Origin: Firmicutes bacterium HGW-Firmicutes-7
Lineage (GTDB): Bacteria > Bacillota > Clostridia > Lachnospirales > Vallitaleaceae
Direction: 5' to 3'
Assembly: GCA_002841375.1 (NCBI GenBank)
Contig: PGZO01000002.1
Span: forward strand, 172,198 to 236,197
DNA length: 64,000 nucleotides
Shown here in pieces: positions 41,934 through 51,575 of this stretch (its first letter is position 1; the number at the start of each line of letters is the position of its first letter). A program made the translations under genes and the position numbers. The notes under the pieces are model-generated. The model had not been told where the DNA came from. It saw only the letters and a program-made list of their open reading frames with translations, and ran no database searches.

Positions 41934-44900
41934 ATGAAATATTCTTATGGTTTACCCCCCAAACAAGGGCTATATGATCCTCAACTTGAAAAGGATAGTT
42001 GTGGAGTCGGATTTGTTGCTCATATTAAAGGCAATAAATCTCATGATATTGTTAAAAAAGGCTTAGAAATACTCGCAAACTTAACCCATAGAGGTGCAGT
42101 AGGCGCTGATGCCAATACAGGTGATGGAGCTGGTATTTTAATTCAAATACCTCACAGTTTCTTATTAAAAGAAACTAAAAAAATTGGGTTTTCCCTTCCA
42201 AAAGAAGGTGATTACGGAGTTGGGATGTTATTTTTACCACAAGAACCCAATGCTAGATATTATTGTGAAGGCATTTGTGAAAAGGCTTTAATTAAAGAAA
42301 ACCTCAAATTAATTGGTTGGAGAAATGTACCAATAAGAGAGGCTTCCTGTGGATTGACTGCAAGTGGTACTAGGCCAATGATACATCAATTATTTATTGA
42401 AAAGGGTGAATTATCAACCGCAGACTTTGAGCGCAAACTATATGTTGTTAGAAAGCAAATCGAAAACACTGTACGACAAGCAAAACATACGTATACTGAA
42501 TCTTTTTATGTTTGTAGTATGTCAAGCAAAGTAATGATCTATAAAGGTCAGCTATTAGCTCATCAAATACCTGAATTTTTTCCTGACTTACAAGACGAGT
42601 CTATGACCAGTGCTATCGCTTTAGTACATCAACGATATAGTACGAACACTTTCCCATCTTGGGATCGTGCACAACCCTTTAGATTTTTAGCACATAACGG
42701 TGAAATTAACACCTTACGCGGTAATGTAAATTGGATGAATGCACGTGAAGGTATTTTAGAATCAACGCTCCTTGGCAACGATATTAAAAAGCTTTTTCCA
42801 ATTATCGAACCTGCCGGATCTGATTCTGCTAATTTAGACAATGCGGTAGAACTATTAGTTGCAAGTGGTAAATCTTTAGCTCATGCAATTTGTATGCTAA
42901 TCCCTGAAGCTTGGCAAGAATATGCTACAATGGATGAAGATAAAAAAGGTTTCTATGAATATCATGCTGGCTTAATGGAGCCTTGGGATGGACCTGCTGC
43001 AATAGCTTTTACAGATGGAGTGCAAATTGGCGCTACCCTTGATAGAAATGGGCTTCGTCCTGCTAGATACTTAATAACAGACGATGATTTAGTCGTTATG
43101 GCATCCGAAACCGGGACCCTAACATTCGATAAAAAAAATATTATAAAAAAAGGTCGTCTTCAACCAGGCCGTATGTTTTTAATTGATACGAATGAAGGCC
43201 GTATTATTTCTGATGAAGAAATCAAACAAACCTTAGCTGGTGCAAAACCATATAAAGAATGGATAGAAACTAATAAAATAGTATTAGATGATCTTGAGGT
43301 TCCTCATAAAATAACACCTTTAGGTAGTGATAGATTATTGCAATTGCAAAAAATATATTCCTATACTGAGGAAGAACTAAAGAAAGTATTGGCTCCAATG
43401 GCTGCAACGGGTAAAGAATTAATTGGTTCAATGGGCAATGATGCCTCTTTAGCTGTTTTATCAAAGGAACCTCAACTCCTTTATAATTATTTTAAACAGT
43501 TATTTGCTCAAGTAACCAATCCACCTATTGATCCAATTAGAGAACGTTTAGTTATGTCTTTAATTCAATTCTTAGGTGATCGCGGCAATGTACTATCCCC
43601 CTTAGATGAAAACAATAACATTAACTTTATAGAGCTTAAACAACCTATATTAGACAATGCTAGCTTTGAAAAAATTGTGCATATTGACCATAAGGACTTT
43701 AGATCTACAAAGATACCTATTGTCTTTCCAGTCGCTAAAGGCGGGCAAGGTTTAGAAGATGCACTTGAAGAAATTAATAACCAGGTCATTGATAATATTA
43801 AAGAAGGTTATAATTTAATTATATTATCTGATAGAAATGTCGATAAGTATCACGCGCCAATACCAAGCTTATTAGCAGTTGCTTGCGTTCATCATCATCT
43901 TATTAAACAAAAACTACGAATGAATGTAGATATTATCATTGAAACAGGTGATGCAAGAGATGTGATGCATATGGCGCTTTTAATTGGTTATGGCGCAGAT
44001 GCAATCAACCCTTATATCGCCTTTGATAGCATCGCATTATTAATGGATAAAGGTTTGTATATTAATTCCGAAACCCTTACGCATGAAAAAGCTTATATGA
44101 ATTATCAAAAAGCTTTAGGAGATGGGTTACTTAAAACCTTCTCCAAGATGGGTATTGGTACACTTCAAAGTTACCATGGTGCTCAAATATTTGAAGCAGT
44201 TGGTATTAGTAGTCCAGTAATTAACAAATACTTTATTGGTACTCCTTCTAGAATTGAAGGTATTGGATTAGATGTTATCGCAAAAGAAGTTACCGCACGT
44301 CATTATAAGGCGTTTAATACTTTAAGAAACCCTTACAAAGGATTAAGTGAAGGTGGTAGTCATCAATGGAGATTGAATGCTGAAGAACATCTATTTAATC
44401 CTAATACAATTACAAAATTACAACAATCTTGTAGAACTAATAATTATGATTTATATAAAGAATATGCTGGACTTATTAATGATCAAAGCAAAAAACTTAA
44501 CACCATTAGAGGTTTATTAAAATTCAAACAAGGAACACCTATATCAATTGATGAAGTTGAACCGTTAGAAAAAATACTTAAACGATTCTCAACTGGCGCT
44601 ATGTCCTTTGGATCGCTAAGCTTAGAAGTGCATCAAACGCTAGCTAAAGCAATGAATGCAATTGGTGGAAAATCAAACTCTGGAGAAGGTGGCGAAGCAA
44701 GAGAACGTTTATATGATTCTTCTCTTCGTAGCTCGATTAAGCAAGTAGCCTCTGGTCGATTCGGTGTTAATACAGAATATCTTGTAAACTGTACTGAACT
44801 TCAAATAAAAATGGCCCAGGGTGCTAAACCCGGCGAAGGTGGTCATTTACCTGGAGACAAAGTATCTGTTGATATTGCTAAGGTACGTAATTCAACACCA

Positions 44901-46463
44901 GGAATTGATTTAATATCCCCTCCTCCTCACCATGACATTTATTCTATTGAGGATTTAGCACAATTAATATTTGACCTTAAAAACGTTAATGAAAAAGCTA
45001 GAATCAATGTGAAACTTGTATCTGAAGTTGGCGTTGGTACGGTTGCTGCTGGTGTATCAAAAGCACATGCAGACGTTGTTTTAATTTCAGGCCACGATGG
45101 TGGTACAGGTGCTGCACCCGTTAGTTCAATTAAATATGTTGGTCTACCATGGGAACTTGGTCTTGCAGAAACACAACAAACTTTACTTATGAATGATTTA
45201 AGAAGCCGAATTGTTGTGCAAACAGATGGTCAATTAAAAACAGGACGTGACGTAGCCATTGCTACCCTACTAGGAGCAGAAGAATTTGGTTTTGCTACTG
45301 CTGCGCTTATTGTTTGTGGTTGTATTATGATGAGAAAGTGTCAAAATAATACTTGTCCTGTTGGTGTTGCAACGCAAGATCCAGAACTAAGAAAAAATTT
45401 CTCTGGCAAACCTGAACACCTTATTAACTTCTTTACCTTTTTAGCTTCTGAACTTCGTGAATACATGGCTGAGTTAGGTTTTAGAACAATAGATGAAATG
45501 GTTGGTCGAGTAGATATGCTCGAACCTAATACGGAAATACTTGATTGGAAATCTAATAATATTGATTTTGATGCAATTCTATACAGACCTGAATTACCAG
45601 CTCGCATTCAACCAAGATGTGTTAAGGAACAAGAACATGATATATATGATATATTAGATAGACAACTTATCATCGATGCGAAACCTGCATTAGAAAAAGG
45701 TACGCCTGTTAAGAAAGAATATCCTATTAGGAATATCAATCGTACGGTTGGAACGATGCTTTCAGGTGAAATCGCTCGTGTTACAAAGGGCGCATATTTA
45801 CCGGAGGATACGATTCATTATAAATTCTCAGGTTCAGCAGGACAAAGCTTTGGTGCTTTTGCAACAAAGGGCTTAACCCTTGAACTTGAAGGTGATTGTA
45901 ATGATTATCTAGGTAAAGGATTGTCTGGTGGTAAAATCATTGTATATCCACCAAAGGGATCAAAACTAGTAGCAAAAGATAATATTATTGTCGGTAACAC
46001 TTTACTCTATGGTGCAATCTCTGGAGAAATTTATATCAACGGTATTGCAGGTGAACGCTATGCTGTTAGAAACTCTGGTGTTAATTCTGTTGTAGAAGGC
46101 GTTGGAGATCATGGCTGCGAATATATGACAGGAGGTATTGCTATAATTCTTGGCAATACAGGTAGAAACTTCGCTGCAGGTATGAGTGGCGGTATGGCCT
46201 TTGTACTTGATGAAATTGGTGATTTTAATGAAAAACGTTGTAATAAACAAATCGTAGTATTAGAGCCGCTGGTTGATGAGGACGATATCACTTTGGTTAA
46301 GAATATGATTCAAAATCATCTAAAATATACAAATAGCGAAAAAGCTAAAGAAGTACTTGATAACTTTGAGGCTTATATTCCAAAATTTGTTAAAGTAATT
46401 TCCCCAGCTTACAAGAAAATCTTAGCAAATAAATCCGCAGCCATCATTGCTGCAGTAAATTAG
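41934..46463 (+). CDS. gltB: Glutamate synthase large subunit
   Basis: 1509 residues, full length. The N-terminal 22 residues are a propeptide removed to expose catalytic Cys23 (EKDSCGVGFVA) of the class II glutaminase domain (about 23-430). The central domain follows, then the FMN barrel (about 820-1200) with KPGEGGHLPGDKVS and SGHDGGTGAAPVSSIKYVG. The 3Fe-4S ligands lie in CGCIMMRKCQNNTCPVG. The C-terminal G-x-x-G-x-x-x-G beta-helix is at 1260-1480. It makes two glutamates from glutamine and 2-oxoglutarate with electrons from GltD. The operon partner follows after 11 bases. Confidence 0.97.
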   Translation: MKYSYGLPPKQGLYDPQLEKDSCGVGFVAHIKGNKSHDIVKKGLEILANLTHRGAVGADANTGDGAGILIQIPHSFLLKETKKIGFSLPKEGDYGVGMLFLPQEPNARYYCEGICEKALIKENLKLIGWRNVPIREASCGLTASGTRPMIHQLFIEKGELSTADFERKLYVVRKQIENTVRQAKHTYTESFYVCSMSSKVMIYKGQLLAHQIPEFFPDLQDESMTSAIALVHQRYSTNTFPSWDRAQPFRFLAHNGEINTLRGNVNWMNAREGILESTLLGNDIKKLFPIIEPAGSDSANLDNAVELLVASGKSLAHAICMLIPEAWQEYATMDEDKKGFYEYHAGLMEPWDGPAAIAFTDGVQIGATLDRNGLRPARYLITDDDLVVMASETGTLTFDKKNIIKKGRLQPGRMFLIDTNEGRIISDEEIKQTLAGAKPYKEWIETNKIVLDDLEVPHKITPLGSDRLLQLQKIYSYTEEELKKVLAPMAATGKELIGSMGNDASLAVLSKEPQLLYNYFKQLFAQVTNPPIDPIRERLVMSLIQFLGDRGNVLSPLDENNNINFIELKQPILDNASFEKIVHIDHKDFRSTKIPIVFPVAKGGQGLEDALEEINNQVIDNIKEGYNLIILSDRNVDKYHAPIPSLLAVACVHHHLIKQKLRMNVDIIIETGDARDVMHMALLIGYGADAINPYIAFDSIALLMDKGLYINSETLTHEKAYMNYQKALGDGLLKTFSKMGIGTLQSYHGAQIFEAVGISSPVINKYFIGTPSRIEGIGLDVIAKEVTARHYKAFNTLRNPYKGLSEGGSHQWRLNAEEHLFNPNTITKLQQSCRTNNYDLYKEYAGLINDQSKKLNTIRGLLKFKQGTPISIDEVEPLEKILKRFSTGAMSFGSLSLEVHQTLAKAMNAIGGKSNSGEGGEARERLYDSSLRSSIKQVASGRFGVNTEYLVNCTELQIKMAQGAKPGEGGHLPGDKVSVDIAKVRNSTPGIDLISPPPHHDIYSIEDLAQLIFDLKNVNEKARINVKLVSEVGVGTVAAGVSKAHADVVLISGHDGGTGAAPVSSIKYVGLPWELGLAETQQTLLMNDLRSRIVVQTDGQLKTGRDVAIATLLGAEEFGFATAALIVCGCIMMRKCQNNTCPVGVATQDPELRKNFSGKPEHLINFFTFLASELREYMAELGFRTIDEMVGRVDMLEPNTEILDWKSNNIDFDAILYRPELPARIQPRCVKEQEHDIYDILDRQLIIDAKPALEKGTPVKKEYPIRNINRTVGTMLSGEIARVTKGAYLPEDTIHYKFSGSAGQSFGAFATKGLTLELEGDCNDYLGKGLSGGKIIVYPPKGSKLVAKDNIIVGNTLLYGAISGEIYINGIAGERYAVRNSGVNSVVEGVGDHGCEYMTGGIAIILGNTGRNFAAGMSGGMAFVLDEIGDFNEKRCNKQIVVLEPLVDEDDITLVKNMIQNHLKYTNSEKAKEVLDNFEAYIPKFVKVISPAYKKILANKSAAIIAAVN

Positions 46464-46474
46464 GAGGTGTAGAG

Positions 46475-47941
46475 ATGGGAAAGGTTACTGGATTCAAAGA
46501 ATATGAAAGAAAAACTGGCAATTATAAGCCTGCTGATAAAAGAACCAAAAACTTCGAAGACATATATATACCATTAAGTCCTGAAGAAATCCAAACTCAG
46601 AGTGCACGATGTATGGATTGTGGTGTTCCCTTTTGCAATTACAGTTGTCCACTCGGAAATTTAATTCCTGATTTCAATGATTTGGTATATAATGGGCATT
46701 GGAAAAAGGCTTTACAAATACTGCATATTACAAACAACTTTCCAGAATTTACAGGAAAGATTTGCCCTGCACCATGTGAATCAGGCTGTGTACTCGGAAT
46801 TATCGAACCCCCTGTAACAATTGAGCAAATAGAACTAGCGCTAGCTGAAATGGGCTGGGAAAAAGGTTGGATTAAACCTCTACCTCCAGCAATAAAAACT
46901 GGTAAAAAGATAGCTATTATTGGTTCTGGCCCTGCCGGTCTTGCAGCGGCTCAACAATTAGCACGGGTTGGTCATAGTGTTACTGTTTTTGAAAGAGCAG
47001 ATGCAATTGGTGGTTGTTTAAGGTATGGCATACCCGATTATAAGCTACCAAAAAAATATATCGATAGACGTATAACACAGATGAAGGCTGAAGGTGTATT
47101 ATTTAAAACTTCTTCAAATATTGGCGTAGATATCCCTGTTGCTACCTTACAAAAAGAATTTGATATTATATGTTTAACAGGTGGATCAACCGAACCAAGA
47201 GATTTAACGATATCAGGACGTGGACTACGTGGAATTCACTTTGCTATGGATTTCTTACCGCAATCTAATAAACGTGTTGCATCAATAGAAATACCTTCTA
47301 AAGAAGCCATAGATGCAAAAGGTAAAAAAGTAATTGTAATTGGTGGTGGAGATACTGGTTCTGATTGTGTAGGTACTTCACTACGTCAAGGAGCAATAGA
47401 TGTTACTCAACTTGAATTACTCCCTATTCCACCAACTGAAAGAGATGCTTCTCAACCATGGCCAGTTTTTCCAAGACTTCACAAAGCTTCTAGCTCTCAT
47501 ATTGAAGCAGAAGCTGTGCTTGGTAGAGATATTAGAAATTATTCTATTGGAACCAAGTCCTTTGAAGGCAAAAACGGAAAAGTTACAAAATTAAACTGTA
47601 TTCGTCTTGAATGGACAACACCTCAAGGAGGAGGCTTTCCTCAGATGAAAGAGATACCTGGTAGTGAATTTTCCTTAGAAGCTGATTTAGTACTATTTGC
47701 AATGGGTTTCCTACATCCCGAGCACGAAGGTATGCTTGATTCCTTAGGTGTAGAATATGATCAAAGAGGAAACGTCAAAACAGACAGTCATTATTCAACA
47801 CGGGTTGAAAATGTATATTGTGCAGGCGATATGCGACGTGGTCAGTCATTGGTAGTTCATGCCATTGCTGAAGGAAGAAAGTTAGCTCAATCTGTCGATC
47901 AACATTTAATGGGTGAAACTTCTTTAAGAAGTTCACTATAA
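46475..47941 (+). CDS. gltD: Glutamate synthase small subunit
   Basis: 488 residues. N-terminal Fe-S ligands: ARCMDCGVPFCNYSCPLGN and GKICPAPCESGC. FAD site IAIIGSGPAGLAAAQQLA near 145, and NADPH site VIVIGGGDTGSDCVGTSLRQ near 290. FAD-dependent subunit passing electrons from NAD(P)H to GltB. AGGAGGTG precedes the ATG. A long palindromic hairpin follows the stop and probably ends the operon. Confidence 0.97.
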   Translation: MGKVTGFKEYERKTGNYKPADKRTKNFEDIYIPLSPEEIQTQSARCMDCGVPFCNYSCPLGNLIPDFNDLVYNGHWKKALQILHITNNFPEFTGKICPAPCESGCVLGIIEPPVTIEQIELALAEMGWEKGWIKPLPPAIKTGKKIAIIGSGPAGLAAAQQLARVGHSVTVFERADAIGGCLRYGIPDYKLPKKYIDRRITQMKAEGVLFKTSSNIGVDIPVATLQKEFDIICLTGGSTEPRDLTISGRGLRGIHFAMDFLPQSNKRVASIEIPSKEAIDAKGKKVIVIGGGDTGSDCVGTSLRQGAIDVTQLELLPIPPTERDASQPWPVFPRLHKASSSHIEAEAVLGRDIRNYSIGTKSFEGKNGKVTKLNCIRLEWTTPQGGGFPQMKEIPGSEFSLEADLVLFAMGFLHPEHEGMLDSLGVEYDQRGNVKTDSHYSTRVENVYCAGDMRRGQSLVVHAIAEGRKLAQSVDQHLMGETSLRSSL

Positions 47942-47953
47942 AACAAAAACAAT

Positions 47954-47994
47954 AAAAAGAAGACAAAGGGGACAGTCCCCTTTGTCTTCTTTTT
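47954..47994. terminator. Perfect palindrome acting as bidirectional terminator, REP-like
   Basis: Nineteen paired bases with a three-base loop: an outer AAAAAGAAGACAAA arm and an inner GGGGACAGTCCCC core. T-runs are present on both strands. It lies between gltD and the converging nitroreductase gene, overlapping the latter's stop codon. The GGGGACAGTCCCC core is a motif seen in widespread bacterial intergenic palindromes. Confidence 0.8.
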
Positions 47995-48787
47995 ATTGTA
48001 CGTAACTTACGATATATTTAAGTTTATTTGTGGATGGGATGTCTAAAAGCTGCCATCTTCCATCAATATTCTTTTGTTTAGATAATCTCTCAAAGTGAGA
48101 AAGACCGATTCCCATATCTACATAATGTAGTTTAGTCATATTCATAGTATCGCAGTAAAAATGAACTTTATCCCCTTCTAATATTGCTCTCCAAGGTTGT
48201 CCATTCATTGCAGAAGGTGCTAGCCTCATAGCTTCTAATGGCTCATAATATTCACCTGCCGCTATAGTATTAAGTGGCTTATAGGCTTCATTATAATAAT
48301 AAAGTTCTTCAAAACGCTTTCGATTATGATAATTTGTTCCCATAAGATTTTGTACGAAACTCTTTTTTTCACTCTTTTTACCTATTGCCACAACAGCAGG
48401 AATAAATAAATCATTCGACATTTTATATAATTTAAATAATGTCCTTCTACTAAAAGAACCACCAAGCCAACATGTTTGTAAATCCTTTTCAGTTAAATCT
48501 AAAACCATTTTTTCAAGGATGAAACCGTAATCAATTAAACCATGATTGTCATTTTCTATTCCAGCAAAAATATAGCTAGGTTTTCCTGTAATAACACCAT
48601 ATGTACCAATTCTTTTAACCTTGTTTTTTTTCATAAACTTTTGATCAACAAGATTAATATCAAAGTTGTGACCAAAAATGGCACTATTTTCAATGTCAAT
48701 TATATTTTTCACTTGCTCTTGATCTTTTTGAGAAAGCTCTTCTTCTAAAAAATTCCTTGTTGAAATTCGTTTAATAATGTTTTCCAT
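47993..48787 (-). CDS. TM1586-type nitroreductase-family protein
   Basis: 264 residues from the ATG at 48787, eight bases behind GGAAGGAG. It has the duplicated nitroreductase layout of the TM1586 group: IIKRISTRNFLEEELSQ at the start and RLAPSAMNGQPWRAIL near 190, where standard nitroreductases carry A-P-S-x-x-N-x-Q-P-W for FMN contacts. The middle contains LTEKDLQTCWLGGSF. It probably binds FMN and reduces small electrophiles with NAD(P)H; substrate unknown. Convergent with gltD. Confidence 0.83.
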   Translation of the reverse strand: MENIIKRISTRNFLEEELSQKDQEQVKNIIDIENSAIFGHNFDINLVDQKFMKKNKVKRIGTYGVITGKPSYIFAGIENDNHGLIDYGFILEKMVLDLTEKDLQTCWLGGSFSRRTLFKLYKMSNDLFIPAVVAIGKKSEKKSFVQNLMGTNYHNRKRFEELYYYNEAYKPLNTIAAGEYYEPLEAMRLAPSAMNGQPWRAILEGDKVHFYCDTMNMTKLHYVDMGIGLSHFERLSKQKNIDGRWQLLDIPSTNKLKYIVSYVQ

Positions 48788-48971
48788 GTAAATCACTCCT
48801 TCCTTATTACATCAATATGCCATGTCCACCTATGCAATATCACAATATGTCGATTAACAAATTATATTCTTGAGTATAAACGTTTTTTTAATTTGAGTCA
48901 ATTCATTTATATATTTAATTCAGAAAAATCAAGAAATTGGCAACGGCGAGTTAAAAGGTTTCCTAGTAAAT

Positions 48972-48998
48972 AAAAAAGAGCTATTTTCAATATAGCTC
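48972..48998 (-). terminator. Terminator after the DUF4870 gene
   Basis: GAGCTAT paired with ATAGCTC, followed on the minus strand by TTTTTT, about 47 bases past the stop codon of the gene ending at 49045. Confidence 0.75.
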
Positions 48999-49044
48999 AA
49001 AAGGTTCACATTACAATTTTTCTTATGTATTTTTTTATATAGTA

Positions 49045-49395
49045 TTATTTATTCACTTGTTCCATTGAGAATTTCCCTACTAAAGGTAATTCAAACCATT
49101 CACCTTGATACGATTTAATTAATAATATAATCCATAAAATGAATACACCTAAATTAAGAAATAGTAGTACAATCCACCCAAGTATAGGTATAAAACCTAA
49201 AACAATGTTAGCAACAAAAATGATAACTGCTAATGCAAGAGACTGTATTGCATGAAACTTTACAAACTTACTGTCTTTTTCCATCACCAAAATAATAATT
49301 GCTGAAATCGGACTAAAAATAATAGCTAATAATGCAGCAATATTTTCACCCATCCCTAATGAAGATTGACCGATTGGATCTAATTTGTTTGCCAT
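49045..49395 (-). CDS. DUF4870 / Tic20-like membrane protein
   Basis: 116 residues with three to four hydrophobic segments. Family pattern: NIAALLAIIFSPISAIIILV, then KDSKFVKFHAIQSLALAVI and FIPILGWIVLLFLNLGVFIL. F-V-K-F-H-A-x-Q-S is the conserved core of DUF4870. The role is unknown in bacteria. A GGAGAAGGAGA site precedes the ATG. Own terminator; single-gene unit. Confidence 0.85.
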   Translation of the reverse strand: MANKLDPIGQSSLGMGENIAALLAIIFSPISAIIILVMEKDSKFVKFHAIQSLALAVIIFVANIVLGFIPILGWIVLLFLNLGVFILWIILLIKSYQGEWFELPLVGKFSMEQVNK

Positions 49396-49581
49396 AAATA
49401 AATCTCCTTCTCCTTTTTATTTCAAACCTATTGTTCATATTATTTTAACATATTATTCATTTTTTTAAAAGGGGTAGTTGAAAAATTTTCAACATATCAT
49501 TATGAGCTCGTTGCAAATGACGAAAGTGAGTATCTTTGACAATACCCTGATAAGTTTTTATCAATTTTAAAGAAATTTCTT

Positions 49582-49610
49582 TTGAATTATTAGTCAAAAT
49601 TTGGTACAAT
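49582..49610 (+). promoter_or_regulatory. Promoter of the IscU-like/GGGtGRT pair
   Basis: TTGAAT and TACAAT with a 17-base spacer. The 140-base leader that follows has no gene. A symmetric GTTGAAAA-A-TTTTCAAC sequence at 49476-49492, about 90 bases upstream of the promoter, may be an operator. The rest of the gap from 49396 holds nothing else I can name. Confidence 0.65.
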
Positions 49611-49756
49611 AGTAATGCATGTAATTTGACAGGTAAAAATTTGTTATCAATATAAAAGTTATTAATAATTATAAGGTTTTAATATTTTTTTGCTGATAAC
49701 TGGTTTTACTATACATAATGTATTGCAAAACTTTAATTTATGGAAGGAGATCCAAA

Positions 49757-50449
49757 ATGATTTATTCACATGAAGTTCAAAATATGTGTGTTGTCGCAAA
49801 AGGCGCAAAACACGGTCCCGCTCCAATTCCAGAAGAGGGAAAATGGGTAAAAGCATACGAGATCAAAGACATCGCTGGTTTGACACATGGTATAGGCTGG
49901 TGTGCTCCACAACAAGGTGCTTGTAAATTAACTTTAAACGTTAAAGATGGCATTATTGAAGAAGCGCTTATAGAAACAATCGGATGTTCAGGAATGACAC
50001 ATTCTGCTGCTATGGCTTCTGAGTTACTACCAGGTAAAACATTATTAGAAGCATTAAATACAGACTTAGTCTGTGATGCTATTAACACAGCTATGAGAGA
50101 ATTATTTTTACAAATTGTATACGGTAGAACTCAAACTGCATTCTCTGAAGGTGGTCTTCCAATTGGTGCTGGCCTCGAAGATTTAGGTAAAGGTTTAAGA
50201 AGCCAAGTTGGAACAATGTATGGTACAAAAGCAAAAGGTACTCGTTATTTAGAAATGGCTGAAGGTTATGTTCTTAGCATGGGATTAGACGAAAATGACG
50301 AAGTTATTGGATACAAATTCGTTCACCTTGGCAAAATGATGGATATGGTTAAGGCAGGCAAAACTGCTGATGAAGCATTATTAAAAGCAACTAGCCAATA
50401 CGGTAGATACGATGATGCTGCTAAATACATAGATCCAAGACATGAATAA
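49757..50449 (+). CDS. IscU-like iron-sulfur scaffold-family protein (GGGtGRT partner)
   Basis: 230 residues from the ATG at 49757 behind AAGGAGA. The IscU/NifU-N-like fold is suggested by WCAPQQGACKLTLNVKDGIIEEA and TIGCSGMTHSAAMAS. The third cysteine, DLVCDAIN, completes a set resembling Fe-S scaffold ligands, while the C-terminal 100 residues are specific to this group. It pairs 27 bases ahead of the GGGtGRT gene, a conserved arrangement in anaerobic Firmicutes. Role likely in Fe-S or redox metabolism, but no pathway is established. Confidence 0.85.
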   Translation: MIYSHEVQNMCVVAKGAKHGPAPIPEEGKWVKAYEIKDIAGLTHGIGWCAPQQGACKLTLNVKDGIIEEALIETIGCSGMTHSAAMASELLPGKTLLEALNTDLVCDAINTAMRELFLQIVYGRTQTAFSEGGLPIGAGLEDLGKGLRSQVGTMYGTKAKGTRYLEMAEGYVLSMGLDENDEVIGYKFVHLGKMMDMVKAGKTADEALLKATSQYGRYDDAAKYIDPRHE

Positions 50450-50476
50450 CAATTAAAAAATAAGGAGGACGAAAAA

Positions 50477-51475
50477 ATGGCATTATTTGAAAGTTATGAA
50501 AGAAGAATAGATAAAATAAAACCTGTTTTAGAAAGCTATGGCATTAAAAGTCTTGAAGATGCTGAAGCAATCTGCAAAGACAAAGGTATAGATGTACATA
50601 CATTAGTAAAATCTATCCAACCAATTTGTTTTGAAAACGCTCTTTGGGCGTACACTGTTGGCGCTGCAATAGCCATCAAAAAAGGTTGTACAAAAGCTGC
50701 TGATGCAGCAGAAGCTCTTGGAGAAGGTCTTCAAGCTTTTTGTATTCCCGGTTCTGTTGCTGATCAAAGACTAGTGGGTATAGGTCATGGTAACCTTGCT
50801 GCAATGCTACTTAGAGAAGAAACAAACTGTTTTGCATTTTTAGCTGGTCATGAATCTTTTGCTGCTGCAGAAGGTGCGATTGGTATTGCTAGATCTGCTA
50901 ACAGAGTAAGAAAAGCACCTCTTCGTGTTATCTTAAACGGTCTAGGAAAAGATGCTGCGTATATTATTTCTAGAATTAACGGTTTTACATTCGTTGAAAC
51001 AGAATTTGACTATTATACTAGCGAATTAAAAATCACCAAAGAAATTCCTTTCTCAAAAGGTGAAAAAGCTGCTGTAAGATGTTATGGTTCAGACGATGTT
51101 CGTGAAGGGGTTGCTATCATGCATTTTGAGAAAGTAGATGTTTCTATAACTGGAAACTCCACTAACCCTACTCGTTTCCAACATCCAGTAGCTGGTACAT
51201 ACAAAAAAGAATGTCTTGAACAAGGCAAAAAATTCTTCTCAGTTGCATCAGGTGGTGGTACTGGAAGAACGCTACATCCAGATAATATGGGTGCTGGTCC
51301 TGCTTCTTATGGTATGACTGATACAATGGGAAGAATGCATTCAGACGCTCAATTTGCTGGTTCTTCCTCCGTTCCTGCCCACGTAGAAATGATGGGTCTA
51401 ATTGGAATGGGTAACAACCCAATGGTTGGTGCTTCTGTAGCAGTTGCTGTTGCAATCGAAGAATCTAATAAATAG
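50477..51475 (+). CDS. GGGtGRT protein
   Basis: 332 residues. The naming motif is plain: SVASGGGTGRTLHPDNMGAG near residue 260. Cysteines in QPICFENALW, AFCIPGS and ETNCFAFLAG, and glycine-rich ends (GLIGMGNNPMVGAS) mark the family. It is cytoplasmic by sequence. The family is defined by motif only and always found with the IscU-like partner; biochemical function is not established. AGGAGGA precedes the ATG, and a strong terminator follows 45 bases after the stop. Confidence 0.9.
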   Translation: MALFESYERRIDKIKPVLESYGIKSLEDAEAICKDKGIDVHTLVKSIQPICFENALWAYTVGAAIAIKKGCTKAADAAEALGEGLQAFCIPGSVADQRLVGIGHGNLAAMLLREETNCFAFLAGHESFAAAEGAIGIARSANRVRKAPLRVILNGLGKDAAYIISRINGFTFVETEFDYYTSELKITKEIPFSKGEKAAVRCYGSDDVREGVAIMHFEKVDVSITGNSTNPTRFQHPVAGTYKKECLEQGKKFFSVASGGGTGRTLHPDNMGAGPASYGMTDTMGRMHSDAQFAGSSSVPAHVEMMGLIGMGNNPMVGASVAVAVAIEESNK

Positions 51476-51520
51476 ATTTAACGCCAAAAAATAACGTTTT
51501 TAAGAACGTTACTGAAATTA

Positions 51521-51562
51521 AAAAGAACATTTATATTCTTTCGATATAAATGTTCTTTTTTT
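51521..51562 (+). terminator. Terminator after the GGGtGRT gene
   Basis: A 15-base-pair stem, AAAAGAACATTTATA with TATAAATGTTCTTTT, then a T-run. It can act on both strands and also ends the converging UbiA gene. Confidence 0.88.
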
Positions 51563-51575
51563 GTATATAAAGGCG

